Below, piece after piece: positions 8,241 through 16,403 of a DNA stretch of 22,070 bases. Numbering within the stretch: position 1 is the first letter of the stretch; each line of letters begins with the position of its first letter. The translations under genes and the position numbers were made by a program. The notes below the pieces were generated by a model. It had not been told where the DNA came from. It did not search any database and saw nothing but the letters and a program-made list of their open reading frames with translations. Source of the stretch: Alphaproteobacteria bacterium (GTDB lineage: Bacteria; Pseudomonadota; Alphaproteobacteria; Rhodobacterales; Rhodobacteraceae); assembly GCA_030425945.1 (NCBI GenBank), contig JAUHZL010000007.1, positions 1-22,070 of the forward strand. The letters are read 5' to 3'.

Positions 8241-10672
8241 CCCTTGCGCGGCTTGGCGCGCAGGGTCGGGTCGGCCTCGGTCGGGTCCTCGGGCCAGGGG
8301 TGCTTCGGGTACTGGCCGCGCATGTCCTTGCGCACCTCGGCATAGCTGCCCGCCCAGAACCCCGGCAGGTCCGAGGTCACGGCAATCGGCCGTTGCGCGG
8401 GCGACAGCAGCGTCAGCTTCAGCGGAATGCGCCCCCCCGCCACCGCCGGATGCGTGGTCTGGCCGAAGAGTTCCTGCAGGCGCAGGGCGATCTCGGGCGG
8501 GTCGCTGTCATAGTCGATGGGCACCTTGCGCCCCAGCGGCGTGGTGAACTGCGGCGGCATCAGCGCGTCGATCCGGGCCAGCCGGTCCCAGCCGAGATAG
8601 GCCTGCAGCGCGGGCAGCAGGTCGAGCGCCGCGATGTCGGCGGCGGTGCGGACCTTGCCGAGAAAGGGCAGCAACCAGTCCCCGGCGCTGGCCAGCAGCG
8701 CCTCCGGGCCGAGATCGGGCAGGTCCTCGCCCGCGCGGCGCAGGCGCTCCGCGCGGGCGATCATCCGCGTCACGGGCGGCGTCAGCGGCAGCCCGAGGTC
8801 GCGCACGCCGTCGAGCGCGGCGCGGGCCAGCGCCGCGTCGGGGGCGTCGGGCCAGGGCGCATCGGCCAGCACCAGCGCGCCGAAGCGCTCCTGCCTGCGG
8901 GCCGTCACCCGGCGGGCGCGGCGGTCCCACTGGCAGACCGTCTCGGCGCGCAGCCGGTCGGGGAAGAGCACGCGCAGCGCCGTCTCGGACATCGGCAGCG
9001 CGGCACGGATGCGCGCGTCCCGCGCCTGGCCGTCGAGGTCGGTCACCACCAGCAGCCGCTGGCCCGCGAGCGGGTCGCCCTCGGCCAGCACCGCGCCCTT
9101 ACCCCCCGAGAGCAGGTAGCGGGGCGCGTCGCCCGGACGGCGCAGCGCGATGCGGTCGGGATAGGCGAGCGCGGCCATTTCGGCGGGGTCGTCGGGCGCG
9201 TCGGGCGGCGGCGGCGGCGCGGCGGCGGCGAGGCGGCGCGCCTCGTCCCGGATTGTGGCGGCGGCGGCCTTGAGGGGCGGCGGCGGCGCGTCGAGGAGGC
9301 GCAGCCGCGCGGCGAGATCGGCGCTGTCGGCGGGCAGCGGACGCGCGGCGATCAGCGCGGCGAGGCGGGCCGCAGGCTTGCCCGCGCGGGTCAGCATGTG
9401 CCCGAGGCGGGGGTGCAGCGGCAACCGGGCCAGCGCGCGGCCGTGGGCGGTGATGCGCCCGGCGTCGTCGAGCGCGCCGAGATCGCGGCAGAGCGCCTGC
9501 GCCTCGGCCAGCGCGGGGCCGGGCGGCGGGGTCAGGAACGGCAGCGCCTCGGCCGCCGCGCCCCAGTCGGCGAGGTCGAGCGCCAGCCCCGCCAGATCGG
9601 CGCGCTCGATCTCGGGCGGCGCGGCCTCGGGCAGCGCGCCCTCCTCACCCTTCGTCCAGAGCCGGTAGCAGGTGCCCGGCGCGACCCGGCCCGCCCGACC
9701 GCGGCGCTGCTCGGCCTCGGCGCGCGACACGCGCTCGGTCACCAGCCGGGACATGCCCGAGGCCGGATCGAACCGCAGCCGCCGCGCGCGCCCGGCGTCC
9801 ACCACCACGCGGATGTCGGGAATGGTCAGCGAGGTCTCGGCGATGGCGGTCGCCAGCACCAGCTTGCGCCCCTCGGGCAGCGGCGACAGCACCGCGCGCT
9901 GCTCGGCCAGCGGCATCGCCCCGTAGAGCGGTTGCAGGACCGTGCCGGGCGGCAGGCCGGATGCGAGCGTGGCGGCGAGGCGGCGGATCTCGCCCTCGCC
10001 CGGCAGGAAGGCGAGCAGCCCGCCCGAGGTTTCGGCCAGCGCCCGCCGGATCAGGGCGGCGGCGTCGGCGACAAGGTCGGACCGCGGCCCGCGCGGCGTG
10101 TCGAGCCAGCGCGTCTCGACCGGGAAGGCGCGCCCGTCCGAGGTCAGGACCGGCGCCCCGCCCATCAGCGCGGCGACCGGGCCCGCGTCGAGCGTCGCGG
10201 ACATGACCAGCAGGACCAGGTCCGGGCGCAGGCCCGCGCGCGCGTCGAGCGCCAGCGCCAGCCCGAGATCGGCGGTCAGCGCGCGTTCGTGGAACTCGTC
10301 GAAGACCACCGCGCCGACGCCCGGCAGGTCGGGCGCGTCCTGCAGCATCCGGGTCAGGATGCCCTCGGTGACGACCTCGATCCGGGTGGCGGGTCCGGTC
10401 TTGGCCTCGCCCCGGATGCGGTAGCCGACGGTCCGGCCGACCGGCTCGCCCAGCGTGGCGGCCATCCGCTCGGCGGCCGCGCGGGCGGCAACGCGGCGCG
10501 GCTCCAGCATCAGGAGCTTCCCCTCGAAGCGCCCCGCCTCCAGCAGCGCCAGCGGCACACGGGTGGTCTTGCCCGCGCCCGGCGGGGCCTGCAGCACGGC
10601 CTGACCCCCGGCCCCGAGGGCCGTGACAAGCGCGGGCAGGATCGCGTCGATGGGCAGCGCGTCGGCGGGCAT
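8237..10672 (-). CDS. hrpB: ATP-dependent RNA helicase HrpB
   Basis: A DEAH-type helicase of 811 aa, close to the normal HrpB length. Walker A is APPGAGKTT with Lys35, Walker B is DEFHER at 125-130, motif III is SAT at 158-160, and motif VI is QRRGRAGR at 322-329. The HrpB-specific C-terminal domain is intact and ends with PQFTTPLGRKVPIDYDSD, then DLPGFWAGSY and the RGQYPKHPWPEDP signature. Its cellular role is poorly known. The start at 10672 (MPADALPIDAILPALV) agrees with family N-termini; an upstream in-frame start at 10840 would add 56 low-complexity residues and overlap the ydcF-like gene. It is the third gene of a leftward run (DUF3108, YdcF, HrpB), with 41 bases to the gene before it. 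Confidence 0.96.
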   Translation of the reverse strand: MPADALPIDAILPALVTALGAGGQAVLQAPPGAGKTTRVPLALLEAGRFEGKLLMLEPRRVAARAAAERMAATLGEPVGRTVGYRIRGEAKTGPATRIEVVTEGILTRMLQDAPDLPGVGAVVFDEFHERALTADLGLALALDARAGLRPDLVLLVMSATLDAGPVAALMGGAPVLTSDGRAFPVETRWLDTPRGPRSDLVADAAALIRRALAETSGGLLAFLPGEGEIRRLAATLASGLPPGTVLQPLYGAMPLAEQRAVLSPLPEGRKLVLATAIAETSLTIPDIRVVVDAGRARRLRFDPASGMSRLVTERVSRAEAEQRRGRAGRVAPGTCYRLWTKGEEGALPEAAPPEIERADLAGLALDLADWGAAAEALPFLTPPPGPALAEAQALCRDLGALDDAGRITAHGRALARLPLHPRLGHMLTRAGKPAARLAALIAARPLPADSADLAARLRLLDAPPPPLKAAAATIRDEARRLAAAAPPPPPDAPDDPAEMAALAYPDRIALRRPGDAPRYLLSGGKGAVLAEGDPLAGQRLLVVTDLDGQARDARIRAALPMSETALRVLFPDRLRAETVCQWDRRARRVTARRQERFGALVLADAPWPDAPDAALARAALDGVRDLGLPLTPPVTRMIARAERLRRAGEDLPDLGPEALLASAGDWLLPFLGKVRTAADIAALDLLPALQAYLGWDRLARIDALMPPQFTTPLGRKVPIDYDSDPPEIALRLQELFGQTTHPAVAGGRIPLKLTLLSPAQRPIAVTSDLPGFWAGSYAEVRKDMRGQYPKHPWPEDPTEADPTLRAKPRKG

Positions 10673-10713
10673 GGCAGCGGTGTAGCGGGGCTGCGCGGGG
10701 CGCGGAAGGGGCC

Positions 10714-11481
10714 TCAGCGCCCGGTCAGGGCATAGACCGCGCGGCCGACGTATTCGTGGAGCGCGACACGCAGCTTGTCGAGGGTGCCGAAGAGGTCCCA
10801 GCCAAGGCGCAGCGGATCGCCCCGGTGATCGGTCGGCCACGCGGTCAGGTCGGTGAAGCCCGCGCGGGCGAAACTCGCCATCGCGCGCGGCATGTGGAAG
10901 GCCGAGGTCACGAGGACATGCGGCCGCGACGGATCGACCAGCGCGGCGCTGTGCGCGGCGTTCTCGGCGGTGTTGCGCGAGCCGTCCTCGACCGTCAGCC
11001 GGTCCGCGGGAAAGCCCATCTGGGCATAGAAGATGCCCGCGACGGGCTGACCGGTCTCACCCGCCACCCAGGCCCGGACCGAGCCGTTCGCCCCTGTGAA
11101 GAGCAACCGCGCCTCCGGGTGGGCGCGGGCGAGGGCCATCGCCTCGGTCATGCGCTCGCCGCCGGGGCCAAGCTGGACGAGGCCGGTGGCGCGGGTCATG
11201 TCGATGTCCTCGCCGCCGCCCAGGACGATGATCGTATCCACCGCGCCCAACTCCGGGCGCACCGGGTAGGCGGTCTCGAGCGGGCGCAGGGCCAGGTCGC
11301 CGACCGGGACCACCGACAGGACCAGCAGCACCGCCAGTGTCCCGCCGAGCACCTGCCGCGCACGGTCGGGACGGTCGCGCCGCAGGGCGCGCCACGCCCA
11401 GAGCAGCGCCAGCACCAGCCAGGTCGCCGGTTCCAGCAGGAAGGCGAGCAGCTTCGAGACGACGAAGAACAGCGTGGCCAT
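10714..11481 (-). CDS. YdcF/ElyC-family membrane protein (DUF218)
   Basis: A 255-aa protein with two N-terminal membrane helices (about residues 5-30 and 43-62) and a DUF218 domain from about 78 onward, probably periplasmic. The domain shows DTIIVLGGGEDID, ARLLFTGANG, VEDGSRNTAENA and HVLVTSAFHMPRAMASF, typical of the YdcF/ElyC/SanA group. Some family members affect envelope integrity or peptidoglycan precursor metabolism; the role here is unknown. The start at 11481 (MATLFFVVSKLLAFLLEP) fits the family; the frame upstream of it is Arg/Pro-rich shadow sequence. It begins seven bases after the DUF3108 gene stop, so the two are very likely co-transcribed. Confidence 0.92.
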   Translation of the reverse strand: MATLFFVVSKLLAFLLEPATWLVLALLWAWRALRRDRPDRARQVLGGTLAVLLVLSVVPVGDLALRPLETAYPVRPELGAVDTIIVLGGGEDIDMTRATGLVQLGPGGERMTEAMALARAHPEARLLFTGANGSVRAWVAGETGQPVAGIFYAQMGFPADRLTVEDGSRNTAENAAHSAALVDPSRPHVLVTSAFHMPRAMASFARAGFTDLTAWPTDHRGDPLRLGWDLFGTLDKLRVALHEYVGRAVYALTGR

Positions 11482-11488
11482 GTCCGGC

Positions 11489-12253
11489 CTATTTGCGGGT
11501 GATGCGGGCGCGCCCGAAGGTCGTGTCGGTCTCGATCTCGGCCACCTGCCAGAGGTCGCCCTGCCCGGTCGGCGCATAGGTCACGCGGAACGGGAAACTC
11601 TGGCGCTCGGCCATCGACTCGGGCGGGAAGCCGTCCACCCGGCGGTATTCGCCCGCGCAGGCGATGCGGTCGCCCTGCCGGACCGGCGCGGTCACCGTGA
11701 CCTGCGAGCGGCGGGCACCGTCGAAGACCTGCAATTGCAGGCGGCAGAGCTCGGCGAGCGGCTGGTCGCGCAAGGTGGCGAAGATCGCGGTCATCGGATC
11801 GACGGTGCCCGCCTGCGTCGCGGGGTTCAGCCCGTAGGGGTCGAGGCTGCGCGGCGGGTCGTAGCGTTTCAGCAGCGGCGTGCGGCCGCGATACTCCATC
11901 ACGCCCGCGCTGCGGCGGTCGCCGGTGAAGGCGGCCTCGGTATAGCGGCGGGGCTGGAAGCGGGGACCGGACCGGCGGCCCTGCACCTCGGCCTGGTAGG
12001 TGATCGGGGCGACGAGACCGATCAGGCCGGTCGAGCGCAGGTTGCCCGCGGCGGCGTAGCCGGTCCGCGTCACCGTGGCCTGCATCGCCAGTTCGGCGGC
12101 GCGCAGCCCCGCGATGGTCACGGTGAAGCGCGCCTCGGTCGGGGTCGTCGCGGCCTCGGCGGCGGTCTGCGCGGACGGCGGCGCAGCCAGCGCCAGCATC
12201 CCGAGCGCCAGCCCCGCCAAGCCTGCACAGATCCGCCCTGCCCGTCCTGCCAT
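11489..12253 (-). CDS. DUF3108 exported protein
   Basis: A 254-aa protein with a signal peptide (MAGRAGRICAGLAGLALGMLALAAPPSAQ). The mature part begins with FTVTIAGLRAAELAMQATVT and continues with the beta-rich DUF3108 pattern, including GRRSGPRFQPRRYTEAAFTGDRRS, MTAIFATLRDQPLAELC and DGARRSQVTV; it ends with AEIETDTTFGRARITRK. The family occurs in the proteobacterial periplasm with no established biochemical function. The start at 12253 is supported by AAGGAA on the minus strand and by the signal peptide; the open frame extends far upstream only as antisense to meaB. It heads the leftward run with ydcF and hrpB and is divergent from meaB across about 130 bases. Confidence 0.9.
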   Translation of the reverse strand: MAGRAGRICAGLAGLALGMLALAAPPSAQTAAEAATTPTEARFTVTIAGLRAAELAMQATVTRTGYAAAGNLRSTGLIGLVAPITYQAEVQGRRSGPRFQPRRYTEAAFTGDRRSAGVMEYRGRTPLLKRYDPPRSLDPYGLNPATQAGTVDPMTAIFATLRDQPLAELCRLQLQVFDGARRSQVTVTAPVRQGDRIACAGEYRRVDGFPPESMAERQSFPFRVTYAPTGQGDLWQVAEIETDTTFGRARITRK

Positions 12254-12383
12254 CCGATCCGTTCCTTCGCCCGCGACCTCGCGCGGCACTGGACAACAGG
12301 CGGGCGCGCGGGGCAAGACTCGGGACATCACGGACGCGCCAGATGTGGCGTCGGTGCCGCCCGTCGGGCGGAGATATGCCCAG

Positions 12384-13445
12384 ATGACGGAGGGGTCCGA
12401 CCCCGTGAGCGACCAGACGACCGAGCCCCTGTCCCCCGATGCGCCCCCTGCCCCGACCGAGGCCACACCGGCGACCCGCGCGCTGGCCGAGGGTGTGCTG
12501 GCGGGCGACCGCCGGGCGCTGGCGCGGGCGATCACGCTGGTCGAGAGCGGGCGCGCCGATCACCGGGCACAGGCGGTGGCGCTGCTCGACCTCGTCGCGG
12601 GGCACGGGCGGCAGGCGCTCCGGCTGGGGCTGTCGGGCACGCCGGGCGTGGGAAAGTCCACCTTCATCGAGAGCTTCGGCCTGATGCTGGTCGGGCGCGG
12701 TCTGCGCGTCGCGGTACTGGCGGTCGATCCGTCGAGCGCGCGCAGCGGCGGCTCGATCCTCGGGGACAAGACCCGGATGGAGCAGCTCAGCCGCGCGCCC
12801 GAGGCCTTCATCCGGCCCTCGCCGAGCCAGACCGAACTCGGCGGTGTCGGGCGGCGCTCGCGCGAGGCGGTCGCGCTGTGCGAGGCGGCCGGGTTCGACG
12901 TGGTGCTGATCGAGACCGTGGGCGTCGGCCAGTCCGAAACCATGGTCGCGGGCATGTCGGACCTGTTCGTCCTGTTGATGGCCCCCGCGGGCGGGGACGA
13001 GTTGCAGGGCGTCAAGCGGGGCATCATGGAGAGCGCCGACCTGATCCTGGTGAACAAGGCGGACGGCGACCTGAAGCCCGCCGCGACCCGGACCTGTGCC
13101 GATTACGCGGGCGCGCTTCGGCTGCTGCGCAAGCGCCCCGAGGACCCGCCGGGCTTTCCGAAGGCGATGATGGTCTCGGCGCTGCATGCGGGCGGGCTGG
13201 AGGCGGCCTGGGACGAGATGACGGCGCTCGCCGACTGGCGGCGGGAGAACGGGCACTGGGCCCGGCGGCGGGCCGAGCAGGCGCGCGGCTGGTTCGAGGC
13301 CGAGGTGCGCGGCGGGCTGCTGGCCCGCCTGACCCGCGACCCGGCGCTGGCCGCGAAGATGGCGGCGCTGGGACAGGCCGTGGCGGCGGGCGAGACCGCG
13401 CCGGGCAAGGCGGCGGCCGACGTGCTCGCCGCGCTCGATCCGTGA
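12384..13445 (+). CDS. meaB: MeaB-type G3E GTPase (methylmalonyl-CoA mutase chaperone)
   Basis: A GTPase that protects and reloads B12-dependent methylmalonyl-CoA mutase. From 12384 it is 353 aa. G1 is GTPGVGKST (85-93), followed by the characteristic VLAVDPSSARSGGSILGDKTRM, ETVGVGQSE (177-185), and NKAD (224-227). The mutase itself is not in the window. The start is ambiguous: ATG at 12384 has GGAG 11 bases upstream, whereas GTG at 12405 has a stronger GGAGGGG (12389-12395) nine bases upstream and would give 346 aa. The N-terminal 30 residues are Pro/Thr-rich and not conserved. Ten bases separate it from the EamA transporter, suggesting an operon. Confidence 0.93.
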   Translation: MTEGSDPVSDQTTEPLSPDAPPAPTEATPATRALAEGVLAGDRRALARAITLVESGRADHRAQAVALLDLVAGHGRQALRLGLSGTPGVGKSTFIESFGLMLVGRGLRVAVLAVDPSSARSGGSILGDKTRMEQLSRAPEAFIRPSPSQTELGGVGRRSREAVALCEAAGFDVVLIETVGVGQSETMVAGMSDLFVLLMAPAGGDELQGVKRGIMESADLILVNKADGDLKPAATRTCADYAGALRLLRKRPEDPPGFPKAMMVSALHAGGLEAAWDEMTALADWRRENGHWARRRAEQARGWFEAEVRGGLLARLTRDPALAAKMAALGQAVAAGETAPGKAAADVLAALDP

Positions 13446-13455
13446 CGCGCCGGCC

Positions 13456-14340
13456 ATGACCGACAACCTCAGGGGCGCCCTGCTGATGGTGCTGGCGATG
13501 GCGGGTTTCGCCGTCGAGGACATGGCGCTGAAGGCCGCCGCGGGCACCGGGATTCCCGTGGGACAGGTGCTGATGCTGTTCGGCGCGGGCGGCACGCTGG
13601 GCTTCGCGCTGCTGGTCAGGGCGCAGGGACGGCGGCTGTGGCACCCGGCGATGGCCTCGCGCGCGGTGGCGGCGCGGGCCGCGGCCGAGGTGACGGGCCG
13701 CCTGTTCCACACGCTGGCGCTGGCCTACGCCACGCTGTCCTCGACCAGCGCGATCCTGCAGGCCGCGCCGCTGGTGGTGGTGGCGGGGGCGGCGCTGCTC
13801 TTCGGCGAGAAAGTCGGCTGGCGGCGCTGGCTGGCGATCGGGCTGGGCTTCGCAGGCGTTCTGATGATCCTCCGGCCGGGCCTCGACGGGTTCCAGGCCA
13901 CGAGCGTTCTTGCGGTGCTGGGGATGCTGGGCTTTGCCGGGCGCGATCTGGCGACGCGGGCCGCGCCGAAGGTGCTGTCGAACATGCAGTTGGGCGTGCT
14001 GGGCTTCGCCGTGCTGGTGCCGACCGGCGCGGGCTTCATGCTCTGGGAAGGCGGCTGGGTCACGCCCGGCCTGCCCGGGGCGGTGGCGCTGGCGGGCGGC
14101 ACGCTGATCGGCATCGCCGCCTATGCCGCGCTGACGGGCGCGATGCGCACCGGCGAGGTCTCGGTCGTCACCCCGTTCCGCTACACGCGGCTGGTGTTCG
14201 GCGTGGGTCTGGGCGTGCTGGTCTTCGGCGAGGCGCTCGACGGCGCGACCCTGCTGGGGGCCGGGCTGATCCTCGCGGCGGGGCTTTACACGATGCTGCG
14301 CGAACGGCGCGGCGTGCGCGCGGGGCCGGTGCGGAAGTAG
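13456..14340 (+). CDS. EamA/DMT-family transporter
   Basis: A 294-aa inner-membrane protein with about ten transmembrane helices arranged as two EamA repeats (about residues 5-130 and 145-283). The first repeat has AMAGFAVEDMALKAAAG and LSSTSAILQAAPLVVVAGAALLFGEKVGWRRW, the typical helix 3-4 region; the second ends with VSVVTPFRYTRLVFGVGLGVLVFGEALDG. Family members export amino acids or other metabolites; the substrate here is unknown. It starts ten bases after meaB. Its last 55 bases overlap the 3' end of the convergent PNPOx-like gene. Confidence 0.93.
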   Translation: MTDNLRGALLMVLAMAGFAVEDMALKAAAGTGIPVGQVLMLFGAGGTLGFALLVRAQGRRLWHPAMASRAVAARAAAEVTGRLFHTLALAYATLSSTSAILQAAPLVVVAGAALLFGEKVGWRRWLAIGLGFAGVLMILRPGLDGFQATSVLAVLGMLGFAGRDLATRAAPKVLSNMQLGVLGFAVLVPTGAGFMLWEGGWVTPGLPGAVALAGGTLIGIAAYAALTGAMRTGEVSVVTPFRYTRLVFGVGLGVLVFGEALDGATLLGAGLILAAGLYTMLRERRGVRAGPVRK

Positions 14341-14762
14341 CTGACGTCATTGGTGAAGACGCTGTCCGGGACGAGGCGGATCAGGCGCCCGGAGGGATCG
14401 TCGGGCCGGGCCACCGTGTCGATGAACCACGCGTTCCAGGTCGCGGGATCAGGGCCGAGATACTTCGCCAGCAGCCGCCGGAACAGCGCCGGGTCCATCG
14501 GCAGGACCTCCGCCCGCCCGCGCAGGCCGAGGTGCCGCAACACGCCCGCCCCGGCGTCGAACTCGGTGATCTCGACCGAACAGCGCGGGTCCGCACTCAG
14601 GCGGCGGACCGAGGCGGACCGGTCGTCGCCCAGCATCCAGAGCGCGCCGTCTTCCCACAGGTACCAGACCGGCGCGGTGCGCGGGCCATCGGGCGAGAGC
14701 GTGCCGAGGATCGCCATCAGCGGCGCGTCGAGCAGCAGCGCGGGGTCGAAGGGGTGCGGCAT
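14286..14762 (-). CDS. Pyridoxamine 5'-phosphate oxidase-family (FMN-binding) protein
   Basis: A 158-aa split-barrel flavoprotein-like protein. It opens with MPHPFDPALLLDAPLMAILGTLSPDGPRTAPVWYLWEDGALWMLG, the characteristic PNPOx-like beginning, followed by SVRRLSADPRCSVEITEF and LGLRGRAEVLP. Members bind FMN or F420-like cofactors; substrate unknown. The start at 14762 shares one base with the DUF2161 stop (TGATG), so translation is probably coupled. The last 18 codons overlap the convergent transporter gene. Much longer open frames through this region are shadows of the DUF2161 gene. Confidence 0.88.
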   Translation of the reverse strand: MPHPFDPALLLDAPLMAILGTLSPDGPRTAPVWYLWEDGALWMLGDDRSASVRRLSADPRCSVEITEFDAGAGVLRHLGLRGRAEVLPMDPALFRRLLAKYLGPDPATWNAWFIDTVARPDDPSGRLIRLVPDSVFTNDVSYFRTGPARTPRRSRSIV

Positions 14763-15427
14763 CAGGCGGCCTCCGCCAGCGCGGCCCGGCCGGTGTCGGT
14801 CAGGGCGTAGACCCCGGTCGCGACCCGGACGAACCAACCGTAATGATTGTCCGCCATCATGCGGGTCGCGTGCGGCACGCCGGTCGCCTTGGCCACATGC
14901 GCCCCCTTCGACGGCCCCTCGGCCGCCAGATGGGCGGCGAGGCGCAGCGCCTCCTGCCGGTAGGCGGTCATGCGCCGCCCGGTCGCCCCGCCCGCGTTCG
15001 GATCGCCCTGCCGCCGGGCGAACTCGCGCAGCAGGCGGTCGCGGCGCGCGGGCTGCTTCCGGGGCGCGTAGGGTCCGGGATCGTGGTGCACCGTGACCGT
15101 GCCGCCGGGCAGTCGCACCGTCATCAGCCCCAGCCCGAGGCGGCGGGCGAGGCGCGTGTTCTCGGCCAGCGCCCGCGCGAAGGGACGGCCGCGCCCCTCC
15201 GGCACCGCGAGATAGACCGCGTCGCTGAGCGCCAGCCGCGCGATGCCCTGATGGAAGAGCGCCAGCGAGAATCGGGTCTTCAGCTCGACGATGACGGGTG
15301 GCTCGTCGCCGCGCAGCGCCATCACGTCGACCGGGCCGATCTCGGCCTTGACCTCGTAGCCCTGCGCCTCGAGAAACGCTTTCACGGGCGGATAAAGGTC
15401 CGTTTCGGCAAGGGCGGGCGCGCTCAT
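14762..15427 (-). CDS. DUF2161 PD-(D/E)XK phosphodiesterase-like protein
   Basis: A 221-aa protein. The first half looks like a restriction-endonuclease fold: Asp34 in IGPVDVMALRG, then Glu48-Leu-Lys50 in VIVELKTRFSLALFHQG, giving D-x13-E-x-K with Gln60 downstream. This matches DUF2161, described as a putative PD-(D/E)XK-type phosphodiesterase. The C-terminal part (RMTAYRQEAL to the end) resembles a winged-helix domain. It is probably a nucleic-acid enzyme, but activity and target are unknown. The ATG at 15427 gives a family-like N-terminus. The gene is translationally coupled to the PNPOx-like gene. Confidence 0.88.
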   Translation of the reverse strand: MSAPALAETDLYPPVKAFLEAQGYEVKAEIGPVDVMALRGDEPPVIVELKTRFSLALFHQGIARLALSDAVYLAVPEGRGRPFARALAENTRLARRLGLGLMTVRLPGGTVTVHHDPGPYAPRKQPARRDRLLREFARRQGDPNAGGATGRRMTAYRQEALRLAAHLAAEGPSKGAHVAKATGVPHATRMMADNHYGWFVRVATGVYALTDTGRAALAEAA

Positions 15428-15482
15428 GGCGCGACGCTAGCCGGGTCGGGTCCGCTTGACCAGACCGCCTGCCCTTCCGGGC

Positions 15483-15511
15483 TTGACGCCCCGCCGGGTT
15501 CAGGCTAGCAG
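15483..15511 (+). promoter_or_regulatory. Candidate rpmB promoter
   Basis: CTTGACG, with TTGACG as -35 (15483-15488), is followed after 17 bases by TAGCAG (15506-15511). CTTGAC is a common -35 in this group. The leader of about 90 bases contains a small hairpin CCCCG/CGGGG at 15568-15583. Confidence 0.4.
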
Positions 15512-15606
15512 ACGGCCTCAGCTTTCCGGGCGGTGACGTAGGTCGCCCCTGTTTTTCCGTGACGCCTCCCCGATCGACCGGGGCAAGACAAGATAGGAGC
15601 GCTCCC

Positions 15607-15894
15607 ATGTCGCGCCGCTGTGAACTGACCGGCAAGGGTGTGATGACTGGCAACAACGTCAGCCATGCCAACAACAAGACCCGTCGCCGGTTCCTGCCGA
15701 ACCTGAACGACGTGACCCTGATGTCCGAGACGCTGGGCCAGTCCTTCACCCTCAAGATCTCGGCCTCGGCGCTGCGCTCGGTGGATCACCGTGGCGGTCT
15801 CGACGCGTTCCTCGCCAAGGCGAAGGACGACGAGCTGTCGCCGCGCGCGCTGAAGATCAAGAAGGACATCGCGAAAGCCGCCGTCGCGGCCTGA
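15607..15894 (+). CDS. rpmB: 50S ribosomal protein L28
   Basis: A 95-aa structural protein of the large ribosomal subunit. The sequence begins MSRRCELTGKGVMTGNNVSH, then ANNKTRRRFLPNLNDVTLMSE, the unmistakable L28 pattern of alphaproteobacteria, and continues with the family helix in the C-terminal half. TAGGAG at 15595-15600 supports the ATG at 15607; the in-frame ATG at 15559 would add 16 unconserved residues. It is monocistronic, with its own promoter candidate and a strong terminator 26 bases after the stop. Confidence 0.98.
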   Translation: MSRRCELTGKGVMTGNNVSHANNKTRRRFLPNLNDVTLMSETLGQSFTLKISASALRSVDHRGGLDAFLAKAKDDELSPRALKIKKDIAKAAVAA

Positions 15895-15920
15895 CGCGGT
15901 ATTTCTCGCTGAACGGATCG

Positions 15921-15948
15921 GCCCCGCTTCGGCGGGGCTTTTCGTTTT
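15921..15948 (+). terminator. Intrinsic terminator of rpmB
   Basis: GCCCCGC (15921-15927), loop TTCG, GCGGGGC (15932-15938), then TTTTCGTTTT. A perfect 7-bp GC stem with a stable UUCG tetraloop and U tract, 26 bases after the rpmB stop. Confidence 0.95.
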
Positions 15949-16008
15949 GCACCGATGGTCGCGGATGTCGCAGGGACCCCGCCGGAGGGCTGCGATAGGG
16001 TACCGCCG

Positions 16009-16359
16009 ATGACGATGCTGACGCGCTTCTTCTCCGGTGCCCTGATCGCCGTGCTGCTGCTGACCGGCGGCGCGATGGCGGTTGCGCGCGGGCAGACGGA
16101 CAGCGCCAGCCTCGCGGTGATCTGCACCGGGCAGGGTCCGGTGATGATCGCGCTCGGGCCGGATGGCGAGCCTGTCGCCCCGCCGCACTATTGCCCGGAC
16201 GGCGCGCTGGCGCTTCTGGCGGCGGTCGCGCTGCCGGTGCCGGAAGTGCGGCGCATCGAGGGCGCGCAGGCGCTGGTGCCGGTTCTCGTCACGACGCGGG
16301 ACGCCGGAGTGTCGGTCGTCACGCCGCAGGCACGGGGGCCGCCGGGACGGGTGATCTGA
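16009..16359 (+). CDS. Small exported/membrane-anchored protein, DUF2946-like, copper-associated
   Basis: A 116-aa protein with one N-terminal hydrophobic segment (about residues 8-26) serving as signal peptide or anchor. The following part reads LAVICTGQGPVMIALGPDGEPVAPPHYCPDG, with Cys39, His60 and Cys62. This resembles the Cys/His arrangement of DUF2946 proteins, usually found beside copper genes. The start at 16009 has AGGG eight bases upstream; the ATG at 16015 is a possible alternative, and the 15955 start lacks support and begins close to the rpmB terminator. The PCu(A)C chaperone follows 44 bases later, so a role in periplasmic copper handling is inferred. Confidence 0.72.
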   Translation: MTMLTRFFSGALIAVLLLTGGAMAVARGQTDSASLAVICTGQGPVMIALGPDGEPVAPPHYCPDGALALLAAVALPVPEVRRIEGAQALVPVLVTTRDAGVSVVTPQARGPPGRVI

Positions 16360-16403
16360 TCCCCTTCCCCTATCCCCAGCCTTATTGACGGAGACATGAT
16401 CCG

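Noticed and set aside
8300..10735. 811-aa rightward open frame antisense to hrpB
   Set aside because: Arg/Gly/Gln-rich shadow of hrpB with no recognisable domain or ribosome-binding site.
11196..13712. 838-aa leftward open frame spanning meaB, the DUF3108 gene and part of the ydcF-like gene
   Set aside because: A composite shadow frame overlapping well-supported genes; its sequence is low-complexity Arg/Ala/Gly.
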